Positions 43,507-52,280 of a stretch of DNA of 64,000 nt are shown here, piece by piece (the stretch's first letter is position 1; each line of letters starts with the position of its first letter). Where the stretch lies: contig NZ_CP007766.1 in NCBI RefSeq assembly GCF_000816785.1, forward strand, positions 62,001 through 126,000, in the 5' to 3' direction. Below the pieces are notes generated by a model. It saw only the letters and a list, made by a program, of their open reading frames with translations, did no database searches and was not told the DNA's origin. The translations under genes were made by a program, and so were the position numbers. This DNA comes from Campylobacter peloridis LMG 23910 (GTDB lineage: Bacteria > Campylobacterota > Campylobacteria > Campylobacterales > Campylobacteraceae).

Positions 43507-44196
43507 TTATAAGTTTAAATTCCAATCAATAGGACTTTTGCCAAGTTTTAATAAAATTTCATTGCTTTTGGAAAAATGCTTACAGCCTAAAAAAGCATTG
43601 CGCGCTAAAGGTGAAGGATGTGCTGCTTCTAGGATAAAGTGTTTTTGAGTATTGATTAAAACTTTTTTATTTTTAGCATAATTACCCCAAAGTAAAAAAA
43701 CTAAATTTTCTTTTTCATTGCTAAGTTTTGATATAAGCGCATCGGTAAATTTTTGCCATCCAAAATGAGCATGTGAAGCTGGTTTGTTTGCCTCTACACT
43801 TAAAATAGAATTTAAAAGTAAAACTCCTTGTCTTGCCCATTTACTAAGATCTCCATGTTTTGTTATAGGGATATTAAGATCATTTTGTAATTCTTTGTAG
43901 ATATTAAGTAAAGAAGGAGGAATTTTAACCCCCATTGGCACACTAAAGCTAAGCCCCATAGCTTGCTTTGGATTATGATAAGGATCTTGTCCTAAAAGAA
44001 TGATTTTTAATTCTTTAAGTGGGGTAAGATTAAAAGCATTAAATATTAAATTTGCTGGCGGATATATGGTTTTTCCTTCATTTAGGGCATTAATGTAATG
44101 AGTTTTAATTTCTAAAAAATAGGGTTTAAAAAACTCATCTTTTAAAAATTCTTTCCAATCATCATTCATTTTAATTTTTTCTAAAATAATATCCAT
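43507..44196 (-). CDS. ung: Uracil-DNA glycosylase, family 1
   Basis: Ung removes uracil from DNA. I start at ATG 44196 (AAGGA seven bases upstream), giving 229 residues; the longer frame from 44238 would overlap the histidine-kinase gene. The catalytic motif is GQDPYHNPKQAMGLSFSVP (about 67-85). LLNSILSVEANKPASH, LLWGNYAKNK and the leucine-loop HPSPLARNAFLG (about 191-202) are present. The kinase gene ends 11 bases upstream, so read-through is possible. Confidence 0.95.
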   Translation of the reverse strand: MDIILEKIKMNDDWKEFLKDEFFKPYFLEIKTHYINALNEGKTIYPPANLIFNAFNLTPLKELKIILLGQDPYHNPKQAMGLSFSVPMGVKIPPSLLNIYKELQNDLNIPITKHGDLSKWARQGVLLLNSILSVEANKPASHAHFGWQKFTDALISKLSNEKENLVFLLWGNYAKNKKVLINTQKHFILEAAHPSPLARNAFLGCKHFSKSNEILLKLGKSPIDWNLNL

Positions 44197-44206
44197 AATT
44201 TTTTCC

Positions 44207-45514
44207 TTACCAAGAAAGTATAAATTCACTTCCTTCATTTTCTTTGCTTATTACTTTTATGTTGATATTGTTTTTATCTGTAATTTGCTTGACTAAATTT
44301 AAACCTATGCCAAAACCACCTTGATCTTGATTAAAGCGTTTGTAGCGTGTAAAAATTTGGGTTATTTCTTTTTGGCTCATACCATGGCCTTCATCTTTTA
44401 TGCTAAGTGAATTTTTTGTTAGTGTTATATAGATTGTTTTATGGGAGTTGGAGTATTTGATAGCATTGCTTAAAAGATTATCAAATAAAATTTGCATTTC
44501 TTCTTTATTGATATGAAGATGCTGTTTTAAAAGATTTTTTTTGATAATAAGATTTTTTTGTGAAATTAAAGTTTCAAAATATTCCAGTCTTTGCTCAATT
44601 AGCTCTTTTAAATCAACATTTTCTTTTATATTTTCTTTTTGTAAGAAAAAATTTAAGGCTATGAGATTTTGATAGATATGGTTTAAATTTTTACTTGCTA
44701 ATTTGATGTGATTAAGTTTTTTGGCATTATTTGGGTTTAAATTACTATCATCAAATTTTTTTATACTTGCTAAAATGACACTTAAAGGTGTATTGATTTC
44801 ATGTGTAGTATCTTTTATGAAGTCATTTAAGGCTTTAAATTGTTCTTTGATATTTTTAAAAACAATAAGTATAAGCACATAAGCAACAACTGCAAGTAAA
44901 AAAATAGAACATAAAGTATAAAAAATAGTTTTTAGTTTTAAATTCCAAAGTTCATTTGAAAAATCATTAATATCTAAATTATTGTAATTATCTTTGTGGT
45001 ATTGCTCTTTTTTAAAACCAAGATCATCAGCTTCTATGATAATATGGATATTACGATGTTTTAAAAATTTAAAATAATGTCTAGGTCTTTTAATGTCATT
45101 TTTATCAACCAAAGTATCAAGATTTTTAACGCGAAAAAAATCTATAAATATTTTTCCATTATAAGTGTAAATAAAATCATTTTTTCTAAGTGAGCTTAAA
45201 ATACCAAAAGCATCGTAGCTTAAATTACTAAAGATTAATTTTTTATCAAAAATAATAGCAAAAGATGTATTTATTTTTTTTGATAAATATAAAAAATCAT
45301 TCTCATCAAGTGTTATTTTCTCATGTCTTGCTTCTATTAGATTTTGTAAAATATAATTATAATGTGTATACATATGGGTAATTTGGTTTAATCTTATATA
45401 GTTTGACTCTTTTTGATAAAAAGTAGTAAAAAATATAGTTAAAAAAATACCACTAGTAATGATATACAAAGCTAAAATTTTAAAAATAGTATTGCTAAAA
45501 ATATCATTTTTCAT
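44207..45514 (-). CDS. Sensor histidine kinase
   Basis: The 435-residue membrane kinase has segments at about 10-30 and 205-228 flanking a 170-residue periplasmic sensor. The dimerisation box is KDTTHEINTPLSVILASIK with the phospho-acceptor His (about 236). The ATPase domain has N-box LLSNAIKYSNSHK, G1 SIKDEGHGMS and G2 GGFGIGLNLVK. I start at ATG 45514, which overlaps the response-regulator gene by 11 bases. Its signal is unknown; the operon's periplasmic His/Met-rich protein hints at metal or envelope stress. Confidence 0.88.
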   Translation of the reverse strand: MKNDIFSNTIFKILALYIITSGIFLTIFFTTFYQKESNYIRLNQITHMYTHYNYILQNLIEARHEKITLDENDFLYLSKKINTSFAIIFDKKLIFSNLSYDAFGILSSLRKNDFIYTYNGKIFIDFFRVKNLDTLVDKNDIKRPRHYFKFLKHRNIHIIIEADDLGFKKEQYHKDNYNNLDINDFSNELWNLKLKTIFYTLCSIFLLAVVAYVLILIVFKNIKEQFKALNDFIKDTTHEINTPLSVILASIKKFDDSNLNPNNAKKLNHIKLASKNLNHIYQNLIALNFFLQKENIKENVDLKELIEQRLEYFETLISQKNLIIKKNLLKQHLHINKEEMQILFDNLLSNAIKYSNSHKTIYITLTKNSLSIKDEGHGMSQKEITQIFTRYKRFNQDQGGFGIGLNLVKQITDKNNINIKVISKENEGSEFILSW

Positions 45515-46190
45515 TTTCAAGCCTAAGCGCATAACCTATGTTTCTTTGGTTGATTATGAGCTCTTTTCCTAGTATTTTTCTTAAATTTTTTATATAAACC
45601 CTAAGACTCATTATCACAGGTTCTTCATTATATTGCCAAATTTCTTCAAAAATTTTTTCAAGACTTACAAAATGAGGTCTATTTTTTAAAAGTAAAGCTA
45701 AAAGATCTTTTTCTTTGTTGGTGATATTGATAATTTCTTGATTTTGATATAAGGTTTTATCTATGAGATCAAAATAAATATTTTTTGATGAATTTAGAGT
45801 GATAATATCTTGTTTTTGGTGATTAAATTGTCTTTTAAGTATATTTTTTACTCGGATAATTAACTCATCTATATCAAAAGGCTTTTTGATATAATCATCA
45901 CATCCTACTAAAAATCCTTCTTTTACATCATCAAGCATAGACAAAGAAGTTAAAAATATAGCAGGAGTGGTTTTGGCACTTTCTCTTAGCTCTTTTAAGA
46001 GTTCAAAGCCATTGCCTTTTGGAACTTTAACATCAAAAATCCAAAGATCAAAATTTTCTTCATAAGCTTTTTCTAGTGCCTCTTGTGCATCATATACACA
46101 AGAGACTTTAAAACCTTCATCGTTTAAGGCATCGCTAATAATTTCGTTTAAACTCAAATCATCTTCTAAGAGTAAAATTTTTACCGACAT
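45504..46190 (-). CDS. OmpR-family response regulator
   Basis: The 228-residue regulator has a receiver domain with acidic pocket Glu9, Asp10 and Asp11, phospho-acceptor Asp53 in LWIFDVKVPKG, and Lys in DDYIKKPFD (about 103). A C-terminal winged helix (about 130-225) has NKEKDLLALLLKNRPHFVSL and VIMSLRVYIKNLRKILG. It is second in an operon after the DUF1104-like gene and before its kinase. A tandem 11-bp repeat in the operon promoter is a likely binding site. Confidence 0.9.
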   Translation of the reverse strand: MSVKILLLEDDLSLNEIISDALNDEGFKVSCVYDAQEALEKAYEENFDLWIFDVKVPKGNGFELLKELRESAKTTPAIFLTSLSMLDDVKEGFLVGCDDYIKKPFDIDELIIRVKNILKRQFNHQKQDIITLNSSKNIYFDLIDKTLYQNQEIINITNKEKDLLALLLKNRPHFVSLEKIFEEIWQYNEEPVIMSLRVYIKNLRKILGKELIINQRNIGYALRLENEK

Positions 46191-46191
46191 T

Positions 46192-46605
46192 TTATCTCAT
46201 AGGGCAATTTTCATGATGCATATTTTGATGAGCGTGAAAATTTCTTTTTCCTTGGTGGTTGCCATGTAAATTTAATTCTCTTATTTCTTTTCCACTCATT
46301 TTATCAGTTAAATCTTGCATATCTTTTTGAACAATAGCTCTTCTTTGACTTCTTTCTTGCGGTGAAAGTTTTGAAATGTTTTCATAAAGATTAGTTTTGA
46401 ATTTATATTGAAATTCTTTTGCATCTTTAAATTTCATTTCATTCATTCTTTTTTTCATCTCTATAACTAAATCTGCTTGATCTTGTGCTTTAACGCTTTT
46501 TGCAAGATTTATGATTTCATCATTGCTTTTTTTTGAAAAATCAGCACCTATAGCCAAAGTAGCTATTAAAGAACTAGCTAGTAATAAACTTGTAATTTTT
46601 TTCAT
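46192..46605 (-). CDS. Periplasmic DUF1104-like protein with His/Met-rich tail
   Basis: I start this 137-residue precursor at ATG 46605 (AAAGGAG just upstream). It has a signal peptide (MKKITSLLLASSLIATLAIGA). The helical core contains KSNDEIINLAKSVKAQDQAD and KLSPQERSQRRAIVQKDMQD, the latter recalling the LTxxQ motif of CpxP/Spy-type proteins. The tail is rich in His, Asn and Met (HAHQNMHHENCPMR), suggesting metal binding. It is first in the operon with the two-component genes, so it may be their accessory sensor or main output. Confidence 0.75.
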   Translation of the reverse strand: MKKITSLLLASSLIATLAIGADFSKKSNDEIINLAKSVKAQDQADLVIEMKKRMNEMKFKDAKEFQYKFKTNLYENISKLSPQERSQRRAIVQKDMQDLTDKMSGKEIRELNLHGNHQGKRNFHAHQNMHHENCPMR

Positions 46606-46632
46606 TTTCTCTCCTTTGATTAGTGATGAGAA

Positions 46633-46638
46633 ATTATA
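46633..46638 (-). promoter_or_regulatory. -10 box of the two-component operon
   Basis: TATAAT on the minus strand lies about 28 bases upstream of the DUF1104-like start and directly downstream of the tandem repeat at 46640-46661. Confidence 0.6.
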
Positions 46639-46639
46639 A

Positions 46640-46661
46640 AAAGCCAAAATAAAGCCAAAAT
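46640..46661 (-). promoter_or_regulatory. Tandem 11-bp direct repeat, likely OmpR-type operator
   Basis: AAAGCCAAAAT occurs twice head to tail without a gap. OmpR-family dimers bind direct repeats with 11-bp period, and this one covers about -17 to -38 of the predicted promoter. It replaces any -35 element, as expected for an activated promoter. Autoregulation by the 45504 regulator is the simple reading. Confidence 0.6.
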
Positions 46662-46668
46662 AAAATTT

Positions 46669-47421
46669 TTATTTACATATAAAAACTACTTTTGCTTTTA
46701 AACTTTGTTTTTCATTCTGTAAAATCGGTAAAACAGCACTATCTGCACTAGTTGCTAAATTAGTTCTAAAGCTATCTATAGAACATTGATCAAAATTTAT
46801 ACTTTTTATAATACAAGTTTTTGCTAAATTTTTAGAATAATACTCAGCTTTTTGCGCGGCTTTTTTTAAAACTAAATCATAAAGATTTTCTTTGTTTTCT
46901 TCTAAAGAAGCATCGTTAAAACCAGCTTGTAAGGTTTTTGTATTAAATAAAATTAAAGGATTTAATGCACTAATTTCTTCTATGTCTTTAACAAGTTGAT
47001 TATAATTTTGTATTTTATCTTTTGGAAATTGGCAATAAAAATCAGAATACAATCTATAACCACTAATAAGTTTTTGTCCTTGATGGTAGTTATAGCTAGG
47101 TTCTAAAGTGTAGCTTCCACCTTTGCAAAAACCTTCTTTTGCAATGCGTTTAGAAATTTGTTCAAAACTTGCTGTAATTGTTTTTTTATCTTCTGCGTTA
47201 ATGCTAGATTTTTGGCTAAGTTCATTACTTGCACTAAAATTTAAGTTGCTATTATAAGTGTCAGGCATAAGCTCATTAGATACTTCTATATCTCTTGAAA
47301 ATTCCATATTTTCGTGAGAATTATTTTTTAAACCTAAAAATTCTGTATTAAAAATAACTCCAACAACAAATAATACCAAACACAAAAATCCTAATCCTAA
47401 ACCTTTTAAGAAACTTTTCAT
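46669..47421 (-). CDS. SIMPL-domain (DUF541-like) membrane-anchored protein
   Basis: A 250-residue protein with one N-terminal hydrophobic segment (about 7-26), probably an uncleaved anchor. The periplasmic domain has KKTITASFEQISKRIAKEGF, YRLYSDFYCQF, a long helix ending KKAAQKAEYYSKNLAKTC, and a C-terminal strand LKAKVVFIC. This fits the SIMPL fold, though similarity is weak by eye. Function is unknown. It is divergent from mutY. Confidence 0.65.
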   Translation of the reverse strand: MKSFLKGLGLGFLCLVLFVVGVIFNTEFLGLKNNSHENMEFSRDIEVSNELMPDTYNSNLNFSASNELSQKSSINAEDKKTITASFEQISKRIAKEGFCKGGSYTLEPSYNYHQGQKLISGYRLYSDFYCQFPKDKIQNYNQLVKDIEEISALNPLILFNTKTLQAGFNDASLEENKENLYDLVLKKAAQKAEYYSKNLAKTCIIKSINFDQCSIDSFRTNLATSADSAVLPILQNEKQSLKAKVVFICK

Positions 47422-47483
47422 GATTTATCCTTTTTTTGAAATTATTTTTTTAATTTTATCACAAAGCTTTGAAGAATTGATTG

Positions 47484-47489
47484 TATAAT
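47484..47489 (+). promoter_or_regulatory. Predicted -10 box for mutY
   Basis: TTGTATAAT includes a perfect TATAAT 26-31 bases upstream of the mutY ATG. Confidence 0.55.
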
Positions 47490-47514
47490 TTTTGAAAAAT
47501 TATAGAAAGAGTCA

Positions 47515-48543
47515 ATGAAAAAAATTCATCAAAGTATTTTAAAATGGTATGATAAAAATGGAAGAAAAAGCCTGCCTTGGCGTATTTTACATGAAAAATT
47601 TAAAATTCATGCATATAAAGAAGATTTAGAAAAATTATCAAAAATAGATCCTGCTTATGCTGTTTATATTAGTGAAATTATGCTTCAGCAAACTCAAGTT
47701 AAGAGTGTATTGCAAAATTATTATTTTCAATTTTTAGCTAAATTCCCTTCTATATTAGATCTTGCAAATTCAAATGAAGATGAGGTTTTAAAAGCTTGGC
47801 AAGGACTTGGGTATTATACTAGAGCTAGGAATTTATATCAATGTGCTCTTATATGTAAGCAAAAATTTAATGCTAAATTACCAAATGATATTAAAGAGCT
47901 TCAAAAGCTTCCAGGTATAGGAGAATACACAGCTGGCGCTATAGCTTGTTTTGGCTTTTTACAGAATCAATCTTTTGTTGATGCAAATATTAAAAGAGTT
48001 TTAAGTAGATTTTATGCTTTGGAAAATCCTTCTTTAAGAGAGTTATCGCAAAAGGCTAAGGATTTTTTAAATATAAATAATTCTTTTGAGCATAATCAAG
48101 CTTTGCTAGATATAGGAGCTTTAGTGTGCTTGCCTAAAAATGCAAAATGTGATATTTGTCCTTTGAATTTATCATGCAAGGCAAAAAATGATTATGAAAA
48201 ATACACCATTAGTAAAAAAATAAAATATATAGAAAAAAAATTACAACTTTTAATCATCCAAAAGAATGATCAATTTTTACTTTATAAAAGTAAAGAAAAA
48301 TTATATTTTAATATGTATAATTTTTTAGAATTTCAAAACGAAAAAAACGCTAAATATTTAGGTGAATTCAAGCATTCTTATACTAAATACCAAATCAAAG
48401 TTAAAGTATATTTTTTAAAAACTAAACATTTTAAATGCAAAGATTGTTTGGCATTTTCTTTTGAAGAACTAGAAAATTTAGCACTTTCAAAGCTTACATT
48501 AAAAACTTTAGAGCTTTTTAAAAAGAGTGAGTATGCAATTTGA
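47515..48543 (+). CDS. mutY: A/G-specific adenine glycosylase
   Basis: MutY removes adenine mispaired with 8-oxoguanine. The 342-residue protein has SEIMLQQTQVKSVLQNYYFQF with the catalytic Glu, and the helix-hairpin-helix LQKLPGIGEYTAGAIACFGF (about 129-148). DANIKRVLSRF holds the catalytic Asp, and the iron-sulfur loop CLPKNAKCDICPLNLSC (about 202-218) follows. A C-terminal NUDIX-like domain (about 240-342) recognises 8-oxoguanine. The radical SAM gene overlaps its end by 11 bases. Confidence 0.95.
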   Translation: MKKIHQSILKWYDKNGRKSLPWRILHEKFKIHAYKEDLEKLSKIDPAYAVYISEIMLQQTQVKSVLQNYYFQFLAKFPSILDLANSNEDEVLKAWQGLGYYTRARNLYQCALICKQKFNAKLPNDIKELQKLPGIGEYTAGAIACFGFLQNQSFVDANIKRVLSRFYALENPSLRELSQKAKDFLNINNSFEHNQALLDIGALVCLPKNAKCDICPLNLSCKAKNDYEKYTISKKIKYIEKKLQLLIIQKNDQFLLYKSKEKLYFNMYNFLEFQNEKNAKYLGEFKHSYTKYQIKVKVYFLKTKHFKCKDCLAFSFEELENLALSKLTLKTLELFKKSEYAI

Positions 48544-49384
48544 AAAAATTTATATAGAATTAAGTGATGTTTGTGGTTTAAAATGTGATTTTTGTCCTAG
48601 TAAAAAAGCACAAAGAAAGCTAATGAATATAAAAGACTTTGAAAAAATTTGCAAAAGCGTGCAAAAGCGTGCAAAAATTTATACCTTTCATGTGCTTGGG
48701 GATCCATTAAAAATAGACAATTTAAACGAATATTTAAATTTAGCATTAAAATACAATATGCAAATAGAACTTACCACTAGTGGTTTTTATTTTGATGATG
48801 AAAAAATAGCTTTGATTTTAAATGCTAAAAATATACATCAGATTAATATTTCTTTAGGAGCTTTTTTATCACAAAGTAAAATTAAATTAGAAAGATATTT
48901 TGAGCCTATATTAAATTTGATTTTTTATCATGTAAAAAACCAACTTTCTTCTTTTATAAATTTAAGACTTTGGAATTTAGATAAAAATTTCACACCACCT
49001 TTAGAAAATGAGAAAATTTATGAATTTTTAGAGCATAATTTCACAACAAAAATTCAAAAACAAAAAGTAAAAAATCGCTTAGCAAGACATGTAATCTTGC
49101 ATCAAGCTAAACTTTTTAAGTGGCCCTCTTTAGAAGATAAAATTTTAAGAGAAAATGGAAATTGCTATGCATTAAGCAAGCAAATTGCTATTTTAAGTGA
49201 TGGAAGTTTAGTGCCTTGTTGTTTGGATACTAAAGGAGATATAAAACTTGGAAATTGTTTTGAAAAAGATTTTAGTGAGCTTTTGAAATCCCCTTTATAT
49301 ATAGAGCTAAAAGAAGGCTTTAAGCAAGGAATTTTAAAAGCTGAACTTTGCAAAAGGTGTGAGTTTTATAAGGCTAAATTATGA
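48533..49384 (+). CDS. Radical SAM protein with SPASM-type C-terminus
   Basis: The 283-residue protein has the radical SAM cluster motif CGLKCDFC (Cys14, Cys18, Cys21), followed by HVLGDPLKIDNL and a half-barrel. The C-terminus has a SPASM-like set of cysteines: NCYALSKQIAILSDGSLVPCC (about 215-235), LGNCF and CKRCEFY. Members modify peptides or tRNA-like substrates; no peptide partner is seen nearby. I prefer ATG 48533 to the GTG at 48527. C. jejuni has a homologue near mutY. Confidence 0.83.
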   Translation: MQFEKIYIELSDVCGLKCDFCPSKKAQRKLMNIKDFEKICKSVQKRAKIYTFHVLGDPLKIDNLNEYLNLALKYNMQIELTTSGFYFDDEKIALILNAKNIHQINISLGAFLSQSKIKLERYFEPILNLIFYHVKNQLSSFINLRLWNLDKNFTPPLENEKIYEFLEHNFTTKIQKQKVKNRLARHVILHQAKLFKWPSLEDKILRENGNCYALSKQIAILSDGSLVPCCLDTKGDIKLGNCFEKDFSELLKSPLYIELKEGFKQGILKAELCKRCEFYKAKL

Positions 49385-49389
49385 TAAAT

Positions 49390-50262
49390 TTAAAAACCTA
49401 AATCAACTCCACCTTTTTCGTTAAGTTTGTAATTTTCTTTTAAACCCAAATCTTCCTTTTCTTCCTCTTCTTCTTTTTGATGTTTAAATAAATCATCTGC
49501 TATTTTTTTAGCTATAGATTTTAATGCCTTTTGCTCACTAGTTTGGCTTGTTGAGGTTAGTGTGTATTCTAATGTATTTGAATTTTTTATAGCTCTTGTG
49601 GCAAATTCTACCAAGCGGTAATTTATAATCATTTTATAAGTTTTAACGCTAATATCATTTTGTATTTGTTCTAATTTAGGACTTATAATTAGTATAAAAT
49701 CAGCACCCAATACATTATAAAGTTTTGTTAATTCATCATCTTTACCATCTTTTAATAGAATTTCTTTTTCTTCTTCATAATCTTTAGCGTTTTTTCGATC
49801 TAAAATTTTAATCTTTTTATTTTGAACTAAAATTCCTAGTAATTCTTGTTCTAATTTCTTAGAAAGCTCGTTTTCTTGAGTATTTAATATAAACAAAGAA
49901 AAATCTTTTTCAAGATTTTTTTCGGTATATATTTTTTTATAAATTATTACTTTTGCATGAAAAGAATTTGGAGATACTTGGGTTAATTCTGTGATCTCAT
50001 AGCCATTGAAAGTTCCATTTGTAGCTAAGTCTATTTCTTCATTGTAGCCTATGTTAAAATTTCCATCAAATTTAAATTCAAATTTTTTAAGTTTAACTTG
50101 TTTGAGTCCTTCCATTTTTCCTAAGGCTTCATTAATAGCATTTTTAATAGCTTCATCTCTTGTATCTCCAAAACCCTCACCATAACTTTCTTTGCTTGAA
50201 GTATTTTGTGCTTGACAAAAACAAATAAGAGTGAAAAAAAGTATTAGTAATTTTTTTACCAT
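49390..50262 (-). CDS. Exported protein of lipoprotein cluster, unknown function
   Basis: A 290-residue precursor with a Sec signal ending ICFCQA. SYGEGFGDTRDEAIKNAINEAL (about 25-46) is the LPP20/FlgT-like motif found in envelope proteins. The middle part (FSLFILNTQENELSKKLEQE and LGADFILIISPKLEQIQNDI) looks like the CsgG/TolB-N fold. An acidic stretch of Glu/Lys lies near the C-terminus. It overlaps the LpoB-like gene by seven bases. A role in outer-membrane or peptidoglycan assembly is an inference. Confidence 0.65.
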   Translation of the reverse strand: MVKKLLILFFTLICFCQAQNTSSKESYGEGFGDTRDEAIKNAINEALGKMEGLKQVKLKKFEFKFDGNFNIGYNEEIDLATNGTFNGYEITELTQVSPNSFHAKVIIYKKIYTEKNLEKDFSLFILNTQENELSKKLEQELLGILVQNKKIKILDRKNAKDYEEEKEILLKDGKDDELTKLYNVLGADFILIISPKLEQIQNDISVKTYKMIINYRLVEFATRAIKNSNTLEYTLTSTSQTSEQKALKSIAKKIADDLFKHQKEEEEEKEDLGLKENYKLNEKGGVDLGF

Positions 50263-50876
50263 GTTACACTCTTGCTTTTACCTGTTTTATTGATGGTTTT
50301 TTCATCTTCCCAAAAAGCCAAACCACTTGTTAAGTCAGTGAGAATTAAATGAAAAAAATACTCTGTTTGGATTTTGCCATTATAAAGCTTAACGGTATCT
50401 TGTCTGATTTTACCAGAAAGTGAGAAATTTGGAGCTAAAAGCGTGCCTTTTTTGGCTATGGAATTTTGGTTAAACTCTTCATTGTCTCTTAAATTTCTTA
50501 CATCATGAGATAAACTATCTTTTGCTCCACCTGCTGCTACGGCAGTTGTGAGTATAAATTTACCAGATTTTCTTAGCGCAATGGTGATTTTTGAAGTAAG
50601 TTTGTCTGTGTCGATTCTTTGTGGAGTATCATTTACTATACGCCCTATGGCAATGACTTTTCTATTAGAATTGTTTAAATTTGCAAAAGCAGGATCGCTA
50701 AGTAAACTTTGTATCATATCTTCAGCAGTTTTTTCAAAATCTTCCCTATCAAGTCCTAAAGTAAGTGCATCACCTTGAATTTTTTGAGAAGCTTTGCCAT
50801 CGGTATATTTTGGCTGTGAAGAGCATGCACTAAAAAACAAAATCACAAGTGTTGCAAAAACTAACCCTTTTTTCAT
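50256..50876 (-). CDS. LpoB-like lipoprotein
   Basis: A 206-residue lipoprotein with lipobox ILFFSAC (Cys18). The domain contains DFEKTAEDMIQSLLSDPAFA, RKVIAIGRIVNDTPQRIDTD, FSLSGKIRQDT and LVLTDLTSGLAFWEDEK-like sequence, matching the LpoB/penicillin-binding-protein activator family. LpoB activates PBP1b in E. coli; Campylobacter homologues are uncharacterised. It lies between a TPR lipoprotein and the 49390 gene, all in one orientation. Confidence 0.82.
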   Translation of the reverse strand: MKKGLVFATLVILFFSACSSQPKYTDGKASQKIQGDALTLGLDREDFEKTAEDMIQSLLSDPAFANLNNSNRKVIAIGRIVNDTPQRIDTDKLTSKITIALRKSGKFILTTAVAAGGAKDSLSHDVRNLRDNEEFNQNSIAKKGTLLAPNFSLSGKIRQDTVKLYNGKIQTEYFFHLILTDLTSGLAFWEDEKTINKTGKSKSVTW

Positions 50877-50885
50877 TTTTTCTCC

Positions 50886-52226
50886 TTATTGTTCTTTGAT
50901 TTTATAAATAATATTTGAATTTGGCACAAAAGATCTTATAAGTAAAATATAATTTTTATCTTTTTCTAGCTCATCTTCAAAGATTATTTTATGTTTATCA
51001 TCATAAATTTGAGTTAAACCTTCATTTTTTACCATTAAAATACTAGCACTTTTTGGTAAAGCTTGCCACATTCTAAGATCTGCTTTGTTGATTAATGTAG
51101 TGCTAATAGTGCTTATAAAAGACAAAATTCCGCTAGAATCATTATTAGCTATGGCTAAATTTATAGAAGTTTTAAGTGCACTTGAAGCTAGAGTTTTCAT
51201 TACCATAGAAGGTAAAAGAGTTTTAAACTCACTAGCAATGATATCATCAAAATAGATTAAATCTTGCGTTTTTTCATCTTGAGTTTGTAAGAATTTATAA
51301 GAAGCATTTCTTGCTTTTAAATAAGCAAAAGCTACGCTAATATTTGCTATGTTATCGTTAAATATAAAGGGTAGGGTGAGATTAAATTCTTTTTTGGTGG
51401 CACTAAATCCGTTTTCATAGATTATAAAAATATATTTTTGTTTAGGAAAATTGGTTTTTATATGAGTAAAATTTTCAAATAGCTGGAATTGTTTTTGTAA
51501 TTGTGTATTTTTTACATCAGCAAGAGCTACTTCTTTTAAAAGTTCATAAGCTTTAATATAGTCTTTATCAAAAAAGAAAAACAAAGCACTAACATAAGTA
51601 GCATAAATATTTGTAAAGTTTTTGCTTGCGTTAAATGAGCTAAGAAGATTATCATATTGCTTATAAATAGGATTTAAATTTTGATAAAAGCTTGTATATA
51701 AATTTTTATCTTTTTGAAGTTCTTTTTTATATGTATCTTGAGCTTTTTGTATATAAGAGTAAAATTCTTCTTTCATTCTATCTTGTCTATATAAGGCTCT
51801 ATTAAACTCAACTCTTGCATTTTTAAAATCACCTAAACTCATATAATTTAAACCCTTGTAGGTATTTAACATAATCCTTTCATAAAAGTATCCTTGGTAA
51901 TCATTGATTGTATCATTAAGCAAAATTTCACTGAAGTTTTTTATGGTTTTTTGAGCATTGTTTTGTAAATCTACATCAATTTTATATGCTTCTTCGGCTT
52001 TATCAAAAAATGCATTGCTTTTTTCATAATCTTTACAAATTCTTGCTAAAGAGGCCAAATTTAATCCTGTGTATATAGTGTCTTTTTGAGTATTATTTAA
52101 AGCTAAAGTGTTTTCATCACATTGTTTGTTTATAAAAGCTTTTTCATAAGTTGAATTTATATTGGCATGATTTGAACACGCATTTAAAAAAAACATAGTT
52201 ACAATGCAAAATACAAAAAGTCTCAT
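50886..52226 (-). CDS. Lipoprotein with TPR-like helical repeats (COG3014 type)
   Basis: I start at ATG 52226 (AAAGGGAAAA upstream). The longer frame to 52334 would run antisense through tRNA-Ser. The 446-residue lipoprotein has lipobox FFLNAC (Cys16). Helical repeats include NTYKGLNYMSLGDFKNARVE (about 135-154), and a C-terminal domain with MRLWQALPKSASILMVKNE-like sequence follows. It heads a three-gene lipoprotein operon. In other bacteria similar proteins sit next to LpoB-like and DUF799-type lipoproteins. Function unknown. Confidence 0.78.
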   Translation of the reverse strand: MRLFVFCIVTMFFLNACSNHANINSTYEKAFINKQCDENTLALNNTQKDTIYTGLNLASLARICKDYEKSNAFFDKAEEAYKIDVDLQNNAQKTIKNFSEILLNDTINDYQGYFYERIMLNTYKGLNYMSLGDFKNARVEFNRALYRQDRMKEEFYSYIQKAQDTYKKELQKDKNLYTSFYQNLNPIYKQYDNLLSSFNASKNFTNIYATYVSALFFFFDKDYIKAYELLKEVALADVKNTQLQKQFQLFENFTHIKTNFPKQKYIFIIYENGFSATKKEFNLTLPFIFNDNIANISVAFAYLKARNASYKFLQTQDEKTQDLIYFDDIIASEFKTLLPSMVMKTLASSALKTSINLAIANNDSSGILSFISTISTTLINKADLRMWQALPKSASILMVKNEGLTQIYDDKHKIIFEDELEKDKNYILLIRSFVPNSNIIYKIKEQ

Positions 52227-52262
52227 ATTTTCCCTTTTTAGTGAAAATTTAAAAAAATAAGC

Positions 52263-52268
52263 TATAAT
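52263..52268 (+). promoter_or_regulatory. -10 box for tRNA-Ser
   Basis: TATAAT lies 12-18 bases upstream of the tRNA 5' end, preceded by an A/T-rich tract. Confidence 0.6.
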
Positions 52269-52280
52269 TTGCTTTTTTTT

